Below are positions 42,986-52,229 of a DNA stretch of 61,000 nucleotides, piece after piece (positions within the stretch are counted from its first letter, which is position 1; each line of letters opens with the position of its first letter). Origin of the DNA: Prorocentrum cordatum (Eukaryota > Sar > Dinophyceae > Prorocentrales > Prorocentraceae); contig CAUYUJ010020671.1 in the NCBI GenBank assembly GCA_963575745.1, forward strand, positions 345,397 to 406,396, given 5' to 3'. Under the pieces are notes generated by a model. That model searched no databases. It worked only from the letters and a program-made list of their open reading frames with translations, and had not been told where the DNA came from. Both the position numbers and the translations under genes were made by a program.

Positions 42986-43600
42986 GTGAGTATCGGGGCG
43001 GGGGGTGGGTCGTGGGGGCGCTCTCCTCTTTCCAAAGGACGCCCCTCCTCCAGTGCGCCAGCCTTGCAGCATTTGTCTCATGCAGCGGCTGTGCCATGCA
43101 GTGTTTCTACTGTGCAGCGATTCCACGGGAGGAGATGGGAGGAATTGGTGGAGGAGGTGGAGGAGAGCGAGCAAGTAGCAAGGGATCGCGCATAACATGC
43201 CGTTTTTTCTTCCATTCCACAGGCCCCATCCTGACTTTTCGAGGCTCGCGCCACTGCCCTTTGGTCGGCACCGCAGCCTCGCATTGCACACGACCTTTAT
43301 ATCCTGCCGCGAGGCAAGGTCGTTTCGACGACCTGCCTGCCGCTGGTAGGGGGGTCTGGGTCTGTGGCGCTCGCACTCTGCGAGAGGCCGCGCCGTGCAT
43401 GTGCACAAATTTTCTGAGGAGGATGGCGTGTTCCGACGGAGCCCTGGCAGGGGGACATCGTCGATTGTCCCTGTTACCGTTTTCCTGTTGGATCTTCACC
43501 AAGGAACGACGCGAAGGAGCTACAGGGCGGCGGGGGTGCCCCGCGGCGCAGACGCCGAACAGGGATGGCCGCAACGCTCTGCACACTTTAGGGCCGTCAG
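42986..43600. other. Putative intron start, no further exon recognised
   Basis: Begins GTGAGTATCGGGG. Several TGCAG acceptor-like strings (43076-43119) occur but no following frame has recognisable content. Confidence 0.35.
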
Positions 43601-43725
43601 GCTCTCGTGGCAAAGCTCACAATGCAGCTCGAGCTGGTTACGTGGTGCAGCCAGTTATTCTCCCTCCGGGAGGTTTGCCCAGTATCTGACCCGCCCAGAC
43701 CCGTGGGTGAGCGGGATCTGATGGG
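43601..43725 (+). repeat. 125-bp direct repeat, copy 1
   Basis: GCTCTCGTGGCAAAGCTCAC to GCGGGATCTGATGGG, with an internal CTCCCTCCGGGAGG dyad. Confidence 0.9.
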
Positions 43726-43921
43726 AATTGGGGAGGGGGGTCCTGCTGGGATCATTTGTGGCTGTTTTTTGCTTGGTCGCCCATGCCTCCGCAAACAACG
43801 CTGCCCGCGGGAACGCCCATAGTGGCAGCCTCGCGGTTTCCGCTGAGCGGGGTGAGGACGGGATGCGGAAGTGATTGCTTGATGCTGTTGCTGGGGTTAG
43901 GGATCGGCTAATGGATATTAG
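43726..43921. other. Spacer between direct repeats
   Basis: No feature recognised. Confidence 0.5.
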
Positions 43922-44046
43922 GCTCTCGTGGCAAAGCTCACAGTCCAGCCCGAGCTGGCTACGTGGTGCAGCCAGTTTTTCTCCCTCCGGGAGGTTTGCC
44001 CAATATCTGACCCGCCCAGACCCGTGGGTGTGCGGGATCTGATGGG
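43922..44046 (+). repeat. 125-bp direct repeat, copy 2
   Basis: Second copy, offset 321 bp, differing at scattered single positions. Confidence 0.9.
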
Positions 44047-44940
44047 CAGGATGGGGGGGGGATAGGGGGGAACGCAACGATATCGCAATTCAAAAACGAC
44101 TTGCCGTATTAAGTGGCGGCTGCGCCCCAGCTCCTGTGAAATGATTTTTTCGCTCAAACTTTCGGAGTTCCGCGCAGATTTCTTGGGTCGGCGCTGGGGC
44201 CTCGGTGGCGTCGCCTCCGGCGCCGCTCCGGGCGCGCCCCGCGCGCGACCAGCGCGCCGGGCGAAGCTGCGACGCTCAGTCCTAACAGCGCGGCGAAGGC
44301 GTGGCCTCACTTAGGTCCCCGTCTCCGCACTAGGGATAATACATATGGACGGTGTGGCCTGTCACATCTCCAGAAAAGGACCCCCATATCCCTATCGTTT
44401 TTGGCCCTCCTATTTGATGCCCTTCCCCAAAGTATTTGGGGTATTCGAGTTGCTGTTCATTTCTGCCACGTTCTGGGGCAGACAGCGTCGAACGCCAAGT
44501 CGTCTCGTGGGTGTCGCCGCCTCTCTTGCCAGAGGCCACATGGGGCAAGGCGTTGTGGCCACGCGAGTCCTGGTGCGGCCTGTGCGCCAGTTCCCCCGAG
44601 CGCTGTTGTCTCGCACAGGGAGCCATTCGCGTGCGAGCTTCTCGGAGATAGCAAGCTGTTTCAAGTCGCGTTCCCATGCTGTTCTGTTGCGTGAAGACAT
44701 GAACAGGGAACATTCCCGTGTAAGGGGGGATGGGGTGTGTGTGTGGGTGGTTGATGCTGGTGTTTTTGTGGTGGTGGCGGTGGAGGAGGAGAAATGGTAG
44801 GACGCATGGTTGCCACGCTCGGCCACGCGGCAACAACGGCTCTGTTGCTGGCTTGTGTGCGGAGAGTGGTTTTGGGAACAGTTGTTCGGCTACCAGGCTC
44901 GAAGCCTGTCGGCCGCTGGCAGATATGATAATGAGTGGGA
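44047..44940. other. No gene recognised
   Basis: Mixed sequence with overlapping open frames on both strands and no motifs; includes a GTGTGTGTGTGGGTGG tract (about 44735). Confidence 0.4.
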
Positions 44941-45135
44941 AAAAAAAGACGGCCAAAGAGGGCCCAAAGATGGTCCAAGAGGTCCCTAAGACGCCCCGGA
45001 GGCTTCCAAGAGGCCCCCATGATGGCCCATACAGCCTCCAAGAGACCCGCAAACGGCTCCCAACATGCCTCGAAGAGCCTCTCAATAAGCTCCCCAGGGC
45101 CCCAAGGCGGCCCAACGATCGACACAGCTGTGACG
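44941..45135 (-). repeat. GTCTTGG-rich dispersed repeat (inverted), short copy
   Basis: AAGACGGCCAAAGAGGGCCC, AAGACGCCCCGG and CCAAGAGGCCCCC words; the first block matches the sequence just left of the spliced leader at 33.9 kb. Confidence 0.7.
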
Positions 45136-45930
45136 TGACAAAGAACCTCTCCACGCCAAGGGTCCTAAGAGCGAGCGGCGCCATGAGCTCTCTCGGACAG
45201 GTGCCTGAGGCGATATCGTGGATCCTGGCTCATGCAATCTGCCGTTGATTCTTGGACGTTCTCTTGCCTCGCGATGCCTTCCAGCAGCTGAGCCTCGCCG
45301 AGGGCGTTTCTGGGGTGCCTGGACCGTCCGAACGGGCGCCTGAGGCCTGCGTTCAGGCCCAACGACCACTCCGAGGAGGCACTCTGTGCTCGACCTGCCG
45401 CTGCCAAACCGACATCTTCCGTCAGCTGCGCCTTGCCGGGCCCCACCACTTTTTGTTCGATGCACCTAGAATCCCTCGGGCTTGGGCGGGCCCGAGATAC
45501 GATGCGCCCTATAAGATACCCCCTCCTGACTGCATTGCCCATGCCTTGCGTCGCGTGTTCTTTGCTACGCCAAGATCGCGCTGGGCGCTGGCCATCTCGC
45601 CGCGGGATGCCACGGGGCCTCCAGCGGTCATCGACTAGGGTCGCGGGAGAGGGTGTCGCAGGCCCTCCTGGATCTCGGTTTGGTATACAAAGCACCGCTT
45701 CTGCGGGGTGGTTCTTGTACCACCAAACCTTCCCCCAGGGGGGTGCGATCCGACCCTGGCGGGGTGCCCGCGCCAGCCCCGTCCGGCCGCCACAGGGAGA
45801 CATCCCGAGAAATTCGAACGCCGTGGGCGTTGTCGAATTGCAGATAGTAGGAGCTTGCTGATGACCACTCCTGGTCAGGCTCGCTCCCTCTGGAAATCTT
45901 TCGGGATGTTTGCTTGGAAAGGTATCAGTA
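45136..45930. other. No gene recognised
   Basis: Open frames run on both strands (e.g. minus 46082-45165), with no recognisable domain. Confidence 0.35.
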
Positions 45931-45933
45931 TAC

Positions 45934-45966
45934 AATGTTGCCCCCCCTGGCCAGGGGGGCAACATT
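45934..45966. other. 33-nt near-perfect palindrome
   Basis: Arms AATGTTGCCCCCCCTGG and CCAGGGGGGCAACATT are complementary except for one bulged base; no loop. Confidence 0.85.
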
Positions 45967-46029
45967 TTCTCCAGAATCTGTGGGAGGCTAATCCTACATG
46001 ACCTTGACTCCTTCCTTTTGGTCATCGCA

Positions 46030-46280
46030 TTGACCTTGGTCTCGTTGTAACCAAAAAACCACCATCTTGACCAATATCCCACTCATTGTTATTATCCTCG
46101 CTTTCATGACATGATCATCACGGTGACCGCCCCTTCTCGTATTACGTTGAGCCCCTTCGCGGTCATGATTTGAACCCTGCCACGGCCATGCCCTGAACCT
46201 CCACCATGCTCACGCCTGTAACCCCTCTCGAGTCCATGACCTCCACCCACTCGTGGTCACGATCTTTCCCCGTTCCAGTC
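46030..46280. repeat. Degenerate 20-30-bp repeats
   Basis: Recurring CACGGTGACC/GCGGTCATGATTTGAAC/GGCCATGCCCTGAACC words; too diverged to set a period with certainty. Confidence 0.4.
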
Positions 46281-46488
46281 GCCCTCGCATGCTCTTCGGG
46301 AGATCGGGAGATAGGGTCGTTCCGGTCCGTTTGCATCGAAATCCGTCCCAATGTTTTCCCGCTCGGACCTTCGGGGCGCCCAACTTCTCCTTCCTGCTGC
46401 CCCCGCCCTACTTGTAATAGCGTCCCACGTTTCCCTCTTTCAACAGGTGCCCGAAGGTACACGGACGCAGGACCAAGCGTTGAGGCGA

Positions 46489-46497
46489 CGCGAAGCG
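46489..46497. other. Small hairpin before TATG microsatellite
   Basis: CGC-GAA-GCG, 15 nt before the TA/TATG tract. Confidence 0.5.
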
Positions 46498-46511
46498 GGC
46501 CATCAACTCTC

Positions 46512-46920
46512 GTATACACACGTATGTATGTATGTCTGAATGCATGCATGCATGCATGTATGCATGGTTGAATGCATGCATATCTGTATGTATGCATGCA
46601 TACATGTACGTATATAGACATGTTGCAGATCGGTAGGTATTGCCTGTCTGCCTGTCTCTTATTGTGTCTGTGTGTAGAGTTATTTGCATGCGTGCAGGTA
46701 AATGTGTATGTATACATGCATGCATTTGTGCACACATACACGTACAAGTACATGGGCTTAGGTATGCAGTTATTGTAATGTATGTATGTTTGTACGCATC
46801 CTCCATGTATGTATGGCAGTCTGCCTGTCTGTCTGTCTGCCTGCCTGTCTGTCTGTCTGTCTGTCTGTCTGTATACCTGCATGCATGTATGTATGTATGA
46901 ATGTATGGGTGTGTATGAAT
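46512..46920. repeat. TATG/CATG and CTGT tetranucleotide microsatellites
   Basis: GTATGTATGTATG with GCATGCATGCATG runs, then CTGTCTGTCTGT at about 46823-46870. Tyr/Cys/His-rich frames are artefacts. Confidence 0.9.
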
Positions 46921-47035
46921 ATTTCCATGTAGTGCTCCCCAATCAGAGCTTGCCTCAGTAGGGGTCCCAGCGGATTCATATGGTTAGGTGAGGTGCGTCA
47001 CCGTTTTTCGCGGCCCGCCCGGGTGCCCTACAGTC
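46921..47035. other. Spacer
   Basis: Short non-repetitive stretch; no feature. Confidence 0.5.
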
Positions 47036-47612
47036 CTAAAGCCTCATAGCAACCTAGCCCAATAGCCATATAGCCTTTTAGCCCTGTAGCCCCGATAGCC
47101 CTTTAGCCCTATAGCCCTATAGCCCTATAGCCCTATAGACCATAGACCTATAGCCCTGTAGCCCTATAGCCCTGTAGCCCTATAGCCCTATAGCTCTATA
47201 GCCCTATAGCCCTATAGCCCTACAGACCTATAGCCCTACAGCCCTATAGCCCTATAGCCCCATAACCCTATAGCCCTATATCCCTATAGCCCTATAGCCC
47301 TATAGCCTTATAGGCCTATAGCCCTATCGCCCAATCGTCCTATAGCCTTATAGCCCTTTAGCTCTATATGCGTGTAGCCCTATAGCCTTATAGCCCTATA
47401 GCGCTATTGTCCTATCGCCCAATCGTCCTGTAACCCTATAGACCTATAGCCCTATTGCTATATAGCCCCATAGCCCCAGAGCCTATAGCCCCTATAGCCC
47501 TACAGCCCTTTAGCCCTATGGCCCTACAGCCCTATGTCCCTGTAGCCCTATCGACCTATAGCCCTGTAGCCCTACAGCCCCATAGCCCTATAGCCTTACA
47601 AACATTATGATC
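47036..47612 (+). repeat. 8-bp TAGCCCTA minisatellite
   Basis: About 570 bp of imperfect TAGCCCTA units with C/T, A/G and insertion variants. Each unit boundary makes a CTATAG palindrome. Confidence 0.92.
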
Positions 47613-47624
47613 GTTGCTTTTCTC

Positions 47625-48015
47625 CGGTTTCATGTGCATGTGCTTGTGTATGATTAAATGCATATATGTCTGCACGTATGTGTATGCATGCATGTTTGTA
47701 TACATGTAGGCATGCACGTCTGTATGTATGTATACACGCATGTACGTATGCAGGCATGCATGTATGTATGTATGATTGTGTGTACAGCTGTGTGTATGGA
47801 TGTCTGCATGGATATGTGCAGTTGTATGCTTATGTGTATGTGTATGTGCATGGGGTGTCTGCATGTTTCTGCGTATGTGTATGCGTATGAAGAAGTGTAT
47901 GCGTATGTGTATGCTAATATGTAGATGTGTGTGTATGTGCATGTGCATGTGTGCATGTATATCATGTTGACTATTGTTCCATGCAGACATGTGTATATAT
48001 GTATGTATATCCACT
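47625..48015. repeat. TATG/TGCATG microsatellite
   Basis: GTGTATG, GCATGTATG and GTATGTAT tetramers. Confidence 0.9.
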
Positions 48016-48512
48016 GCCCCTGGTCAGGCGCATCCTGGGCCTATGACCGGTGTATGTGGCCCCCTGTCAGAGACGGCAAGGCGTACGCACCGTTCTTTGC
48101 CCTAGGATCGGCGATGGATGCGCGTCGGGCATCGCGCGAGGAGGCCTCGCGTTAACTGGGGTCAGGAAATGCCCTCCGGTTGGTTTGCGCTTTGGAGCCC
48201 CATGGGGCCGATTCCCATGTGCCGCCCTCTCGCTGACTCGAGCTTTGGAGCTACTGAGCGGCTGGCTGGGCTTCGCGGCAGTGCCTTGGCCGACGCGAGT
48301 TGGTGCGGACCTGGGTTACGTACTTCGTGCGTGCCCGAATGTGCAGACCTTTCAGCCCCGCAGCATGGCCCTGGCAGGGCACGGAGGCCGGTGCAAGGGG
48401 CGCCCCCTCTGCGCGCGCAAAGGTGGTGAGCCTCTTCGAGCGCCCGCGGGAGCCGCCCGCGCCCTCCGCGAGGCCCGCTGCGGCCGACGCGGGCTCCTCT
48501 GGCGCGGACATC
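48016..48512. other. No gene recognised
   Basis: GC-rich; overlapping frames, no motifs. Confidence 0.4.
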
Positions 48513-48679
48513 CGCCACAACAGTATACGCACAGACACCCTCCAACGGATTGCTCCTGGGCCTCAGCGGGGGGTGGCGGTGTATAAACCACCACTGGGAG
48601 CCGACGGCTTTACACACCGCCGCCCTCCATGAACGGACACGCAGAGTTCGTCGGAGGGTGTCTGTGTATCTTCGTGGCG
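48513..48679. mobile_element. 167-bp foldback element
   Basis: Ends CGCCAC..GTGGCG; arms ACAGACACCCTCC (48531) and GGAGGGTGTCTGTG (about 48653) pair over about 30 bp with gaps. Inner arms GGGTGGCGGTGTATAAA and TTTACACACCGCCGCCCTCC pair too. No protein. A foldback or MITE-like insertion. Confidence 0.55.
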
Positions 48680-48904
48680 CAGGACAGCCGCACGCCTTCG
48701 CCCGCCGCCCGCGCGGAGGCTGGCGCCGCGCCGCTCGCGAGGACCTCCCTGCGGAGCATCGGCACGGCCGTGGCGGGCTTCACCAGCGCGGGTGGCGACA
48801 CGCCCTCGCCCAGGGCCCTCGCGCGCGCGGCGCAGTGGGGCGCGACGGCCACGCCGCCCGCCGGGGCGCCCGCGAGGACTGATGGGCCCGTTCTCCACCA
48901 ACAC
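48680..48904. other. GC-rich stretch with a repeated 35-bp word
   Basis: GAGGACCTCCCTGCGGAGCA at 48739 is nearly repeated at about 49061 (GAGGACGTCCCTGCGGAGCA). No gene recognised. Confidence 0.4.
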
Positions 48905-48924
48905 TTCCATAAGTTGGAGCGGGA

Positions 48925-49012
48925 GGAAAAGGAGAAGGAGGAGGAGGAGGAGGAGGAGGCGGAGGCGGAGGAGGAGGAGGAGGAGGAGGAGGAGGAAGAA
49001 GAAGAGAAGGTC
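48925..49012. repeat. (GGA)n microsatellite
   Basis: GAGGAGGAG/GAAGAAGAG triplets. Confidence 0.95.
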
Positions 49013-49214
49013 CCCCTCCCCCTCCTGCTCATGGTGGTGGCGGTGGGAACGAAGCCCACCGAGGACGTCCCTGCGGAGCATCGGCTCCGCCGTGCGCCCT
49101 TTCGTCGCGCGACAGCGCGCGGCCGGCGAGGCGGGCGGCGGGCCGCCCGCTGAGGCCGATCGCTCGGGCGCCCCGTGGGCGGCCCCGGGACCGCCCTGCG
49201 GCGGCCAGGCGCCT

Positions 49215-49219
49215 GCGCC

Positions 49220-49254
<35 letters not shown>

Positions 49255-49258
49255 GCGG
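49215..49258. repeat. (GTCGCC)n hexamer repeat
   Basis: About six GTCGCC units, within GC-rich sequence without a gene. Confidence 0.85.
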
Positions 49259-49955
49259 ACAGGCGCCAGCGCGTCCGGGCTCATCCTTGGAGGCGACGAC
49301 AGAGGCGAGTAAAGCCGAGCGTTTGATTAAGAGACCTCCTCCCGAAAAGCCGGGCCATGGTTTCTTGACTGGCTTGCCAGGACTAGTGGGCGCAGTTTCT
49401 TGAGCACGTTCGCCCTCCAGCGCCAACAACAGATATCGGACCAGGCTGGTTTGCAGAAGCTTCTTGGGATTCCGGCCAAGATTTTTGAAATTTCTGATTT
49501 TCTGGATCGCATTTTCGGTTGTGGCCCAGGAGGGAGCGATACATGAGCGAGACCAAGAAAACGCGTCGTCTGCGCCGACATTGGCGCGTAAGCTGCCCGC
49601 GTAAGGCCGCGCGTAAGCGCTCTTTTCTCCAAAATAGCGTGCCGCGCTGGCGGCCCGCGTACGCTGCAGCGCAAGGTCGCTGCCTCATTTCGCGTAAGGC
49701 CCGTTTTTGATCGTCCCTCACATGTATCCAGGAGCGCCGATGATCCATGTCTTCGGGGAGGCTCCTCCGCGAGTGCGTGCGGTGCCCGCCCCCGGGCGCT
49801 ATTCGCCCCCCTCGTCGCCCCCGACCCTCCTGGCAGTTCCAGTGAGCCCGCCGCTGTGCGCGGGTCCGGCGCCGGCAGGCCGCGGCGGCGGCGGCCGACC
49901 TCCGCTTCGCCCCCGCGTGCCGCTGCGCCTCTCCCCCGCATCGGCTCCAAGGCTG
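49259..49955. other. No gene recognised
   Basis: Contains several CGCGTAAG words (about 49587-49697). No motif-bearing frame. Confidence 0.4.
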
Positions 49956-50526
49956 CTGCTGCTGCTCCTCCTCCCTCTCCTCCTCCTCTCCTCCCCCTCC
50001 TCCTCCAGTTTTGGTTCTACACTGGTCCTCCTCCTCCTTCTCCTCCTCCTTCTCCTCCTCCTTCTCCTCCTCCTCCTCCTCCTCCTCCTTCTCCGCCTCA
50101 GCCTCCACCTCCTCCTCCTCCTCCTCCTCCTCCTCCTCCTCCTCAGCCTCCACCTCCTCCTCCTCCTCCTCCTCCTGCTCCTCCTCCTCCTCCTCCTCCT
50201 CCTCCTCCTTCTCCTTCTTCTCCTTCCCCTCCTCCTCCCGCGCCCCAGGGCCGGGGGCCCCACCGCACGCGTTTTTGTCGCAGCGAGTCCTGTCCACAGT
50301 GCGGGACGAAGCCGCTGCTCGCGCCGCTGCCGCGGCGCCCATCTCCCAGGAGGGCTCTTGAGGTCCGCTCGAGTCTTTCGTCCCCGCACCCTGGAGCGCC
50401 GATAGATACTCCCGATCCTCCTCCTCCTCCTCCTCTCCTCCTCCTGCTCCTCCTCCTTCCGCCTCAGCCTCCACCTCACCCTCCCCTCCCTCCCCCTCCT
50501 CCTCCTCCTCCACCTCCTCCTCCTCC
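49956..50526. repeat. (TCC)n microsatellite in two blocks
   Basis: TCC/CTC triplets at 49956-50237 and 50417-50526, separated by 180 bp. The second block runs directly into the relict leader. Leu-, Ser-, Pro-rich frames and antisense Glu/Arg-rich frames (up to 384 codons) are artefacts. Confidence 0.92.
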
Positions 50527-50548
50527 TCCGTAGCCATTGTGGCTCAAG
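50527..50548 (+). other. Relict dinoflagellate spliced leader
   Basis: 21 of 22 positions match DinoSL; the only change is T to G at 50539. Directly preceded by (TCC)n, a natural polypyrimidine tract, and the leader's own CCGTAG gives an AG, so the site could serve as a trans-splice acceptor. It lies 33 nt before the ATG of the next ORF. Confidence 0.85.
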
Positions 50549-50581
50549 ACGGCAGCCCCCCGCTCAGCGGCGCGGGCAATC

Positions 50582-51784
50582 ATGACCCGGCGGCGCGATG
50601 CTGCTGGATCCATCCCCGTGCGTCATGGGGCCGCACTGGCGCACGTGAGGGACCCCCAGCAGGCGGCGCTGCTGATGCGGGAGCTGCAAGGCGGCCTGGA
50701 CCAGGCCTGCAGGACAGGGACCTGCTGCCGTGAAGTCCTGGGCGGCCAGGCCCAGCGGGTCTTGGGGGCTGCCACGGCACTCGTGGCGACCGTGGGTGGC
50801 AGCACCCTTGCGCAAGGCCTGGCTCGCCTGCGGGACGACGGCCAGCGGGTGCCACCCCACCTGGTACGCGCCTGGCGCGAGCTGGATGCAGCCAGCGCCC
50901 TCATCCGCCATCCTGGCGCGGCGGAGCGCATCGTCGAGGTCGCGAACTCCTGGCTCATGCAGGCGGTGCCTGTCAAGTTCGCCGACGAGCCTCACGACGC
51001 GGCCTCCGACGAGGCCTTCGCCTCCACAGGGAGCGTGGGCGCAGTGGCTACGACCGACATCAACGCGGAGAGCGACATGTGCGACTCGGACCCCGAGGAC
51101 GAGCTGCAGAAGAGAGTGAACGACAAGAAGGGCGACAAGGCCCAGATGGTGCAGGACATGAAGAAGATGAAGGCCGGTTTCGGCTACAAGAGCGAGCAGG
51201 ACATGGACGACAGGCTGCTGAAGCTGGAGGTGGCTACGACCGACATCAACGCGGAGAGCGACATGTGCGACTCGGACCCCGAGGACGAGCTGCAGAAGGG
51301 AGTGAACGACAAGAAGGGCGAGAAGACCCAGATGGGGCAGGACGTGAAGAAGATGAAGGCCGCTTTCGGCTACAAGAGCGAGCAGGACATGGACGACAGG
51401 CTGCTCAAGCTGGAGGTGAAGAACGTCGTGGTGACGAACATCGTCTCCGAGGGGCCTGCGGGGAGCTCCGAGGGGACGGCTGATCACAGCACCGACGAGC
51501 GTTGCAGCCTCGACAGCGACCCGCACGCCGGCGTGAATGCCATCGATCGCACGCAGCTCGCCGGCACCATCTGCAGCACGCAGTGTACAGCTACGCCCTC
51601 GGACACAGCGAGTCAATCGAGACTCCTCGAGTACTTGACGAACCACGAGGCCGCCCTCCTCCCTGGGCGCAGCGAGGGCCACGCGGCAGGGACCCAGGTG
51701 AGCGAGATAGTGCAGGTAGCCGTGCAGGCCACGGCAGCCCCCCCCCCTGGGAGTGCGACGACCCTGAAGATGACGAAGACATGA
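50582..51784 (+). CDS. Intact single-exon ORF, unknown function, 62-aa internal duplication
   Basis: 400 codons from ATG 50582 (first ATG after the relict leader) to TGA 51782-51784. Residues 1-150 are Ala/Arg-rich and probably helical (LMRELQGGLDQACRTG, LARLRDDGQRVPPHLVRAWR). Residues 155-278 are two tandem copies of a 62-residue acidic/basic unit (51044-51229 and 51230-51415), each with TTDINAESDMCDSDPEDELQ and FGYKSEQDMDDRLLKLE, likely coiled-coil. The C-terminal 120 residues are low in motifs. No signal peptide, membrane segment or known domain seen. The leader, the lack of introns and the position between TCC tracts suggest a retrogene. No frame lesion, so it may be expressed. Confidence 0.65.
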   Translation: MTRRRDAAGSIPVRHGAALAHVRDPQQAALLMRELQGGLDQACRTGTCCREVLGGQAQRVLGAATALVATVGGSTLAQGLARLRDDGQRVPPHLVRAWRELDAASALIRHPGAAERIVEVANSWLMQAVPVKFADEPHDAASDEAFASTGSVGAVATTDINAESDMCDSDPEDELQKRVNDKKGDKAQMVQDMKKMKAGFGYKSEQDMDDRLLKLEVATTDINAESDMCDSDPEDELQKGVNDKKGEKTQMGQDVKKMKAAFGYKSEQDMDDRLLKLEVKNVVVTNIVSEGPAGSSEGTADHSTDERCSLDSDPHAGVNAIDRTQLAGTICSTQCTATPSDTASQSRLLEYLTNHEAALLPGRSEGHAAGTQVSEIVQVAVQATAAPPPGSATTLKMTKT

Positions 51785-52090
51785 GGGCCCACAAGCGGCG
51801 CTTCCGCGCGAGGCTGAAGCGTAGCTGATGGGCGCGTTTTGGTTTTGGACCCCTGGCCGTTGGGCCGCGCGTGGTGCGAAGGTTGCCGCGCCTCCCCTGG
51901 GGCTCTCCTGGCGGCGCCTTGTGGCGCAGTGCAAGCACTCTTCAAGAGTAAATTGGCCTGGGGAGGGCCTGTCGCAGCGTGCGAGGGATGTCGCCCCCCT
52001 CGGCACGGCTGGCAAAATTTTGATGGCCCTCCCCAGGCACCCGTCCCCGCCCGAACGGACTACGTCCGATTGCTCCAGCTCCAGCTCCAG
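51785..52090. other. Region after the ORF
   Basis: The frame used by the downstream LINE endonuclease is open here from ATG 51828, but the content (WFWTPGRWAARG..) has no motif and lies upstream of the relict leader at 52112, so I do not count it as LINE protein. Confidence 0.4.
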
Positions 52091-52128
52091 CACCTCCTCC
52101 TCCTCCTCCTCCTCAGCCATTTTGCGCT
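52091..52128 (+). promoter_or_regulatory. (CTC)n tract plus short relict spliced leader, candidate trans-splice acceptor
   Basis: CTCCTCCTCCTCCTCCTCAG is followed by CCATTTTGCGCTCGGG. This matches the leader from its CCATTTT onward except for an inserted C and end changes. Relict leaders are known to start at this point because splicing uses the AG inside CCGTAG. It marks the 5' side of the second LINE. Confidence 0.55.
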
Positions 52129-52229
52129 CGGGCGCCCTTCTTCGCCTGCAGGAGGCCCCGAGTGCACTGACACTCAGACTTCAGAGTGGCCACAAGTGTC
52201 GGAGCCAACGGCTGGTTGCCAACAAAAGC

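Noticed and set aside
45165-46082. 305-codon minus-strand frame as a gene
   Set aside because: No domain, covers a palindrome and mixed sequence; an overlapping plus frame is equally open.
47036-47612. Telomere
   Set aside because: Unit is 8 bp and degenerate, flanked by other repeats on both sides; not a terminal array in this window.
49383-50537. 384-codon minus-strand Glu-rich frame
   Set aside because: Reverse complement of the (TCC)n microsatellite; poly-Glu/Arg artefact.
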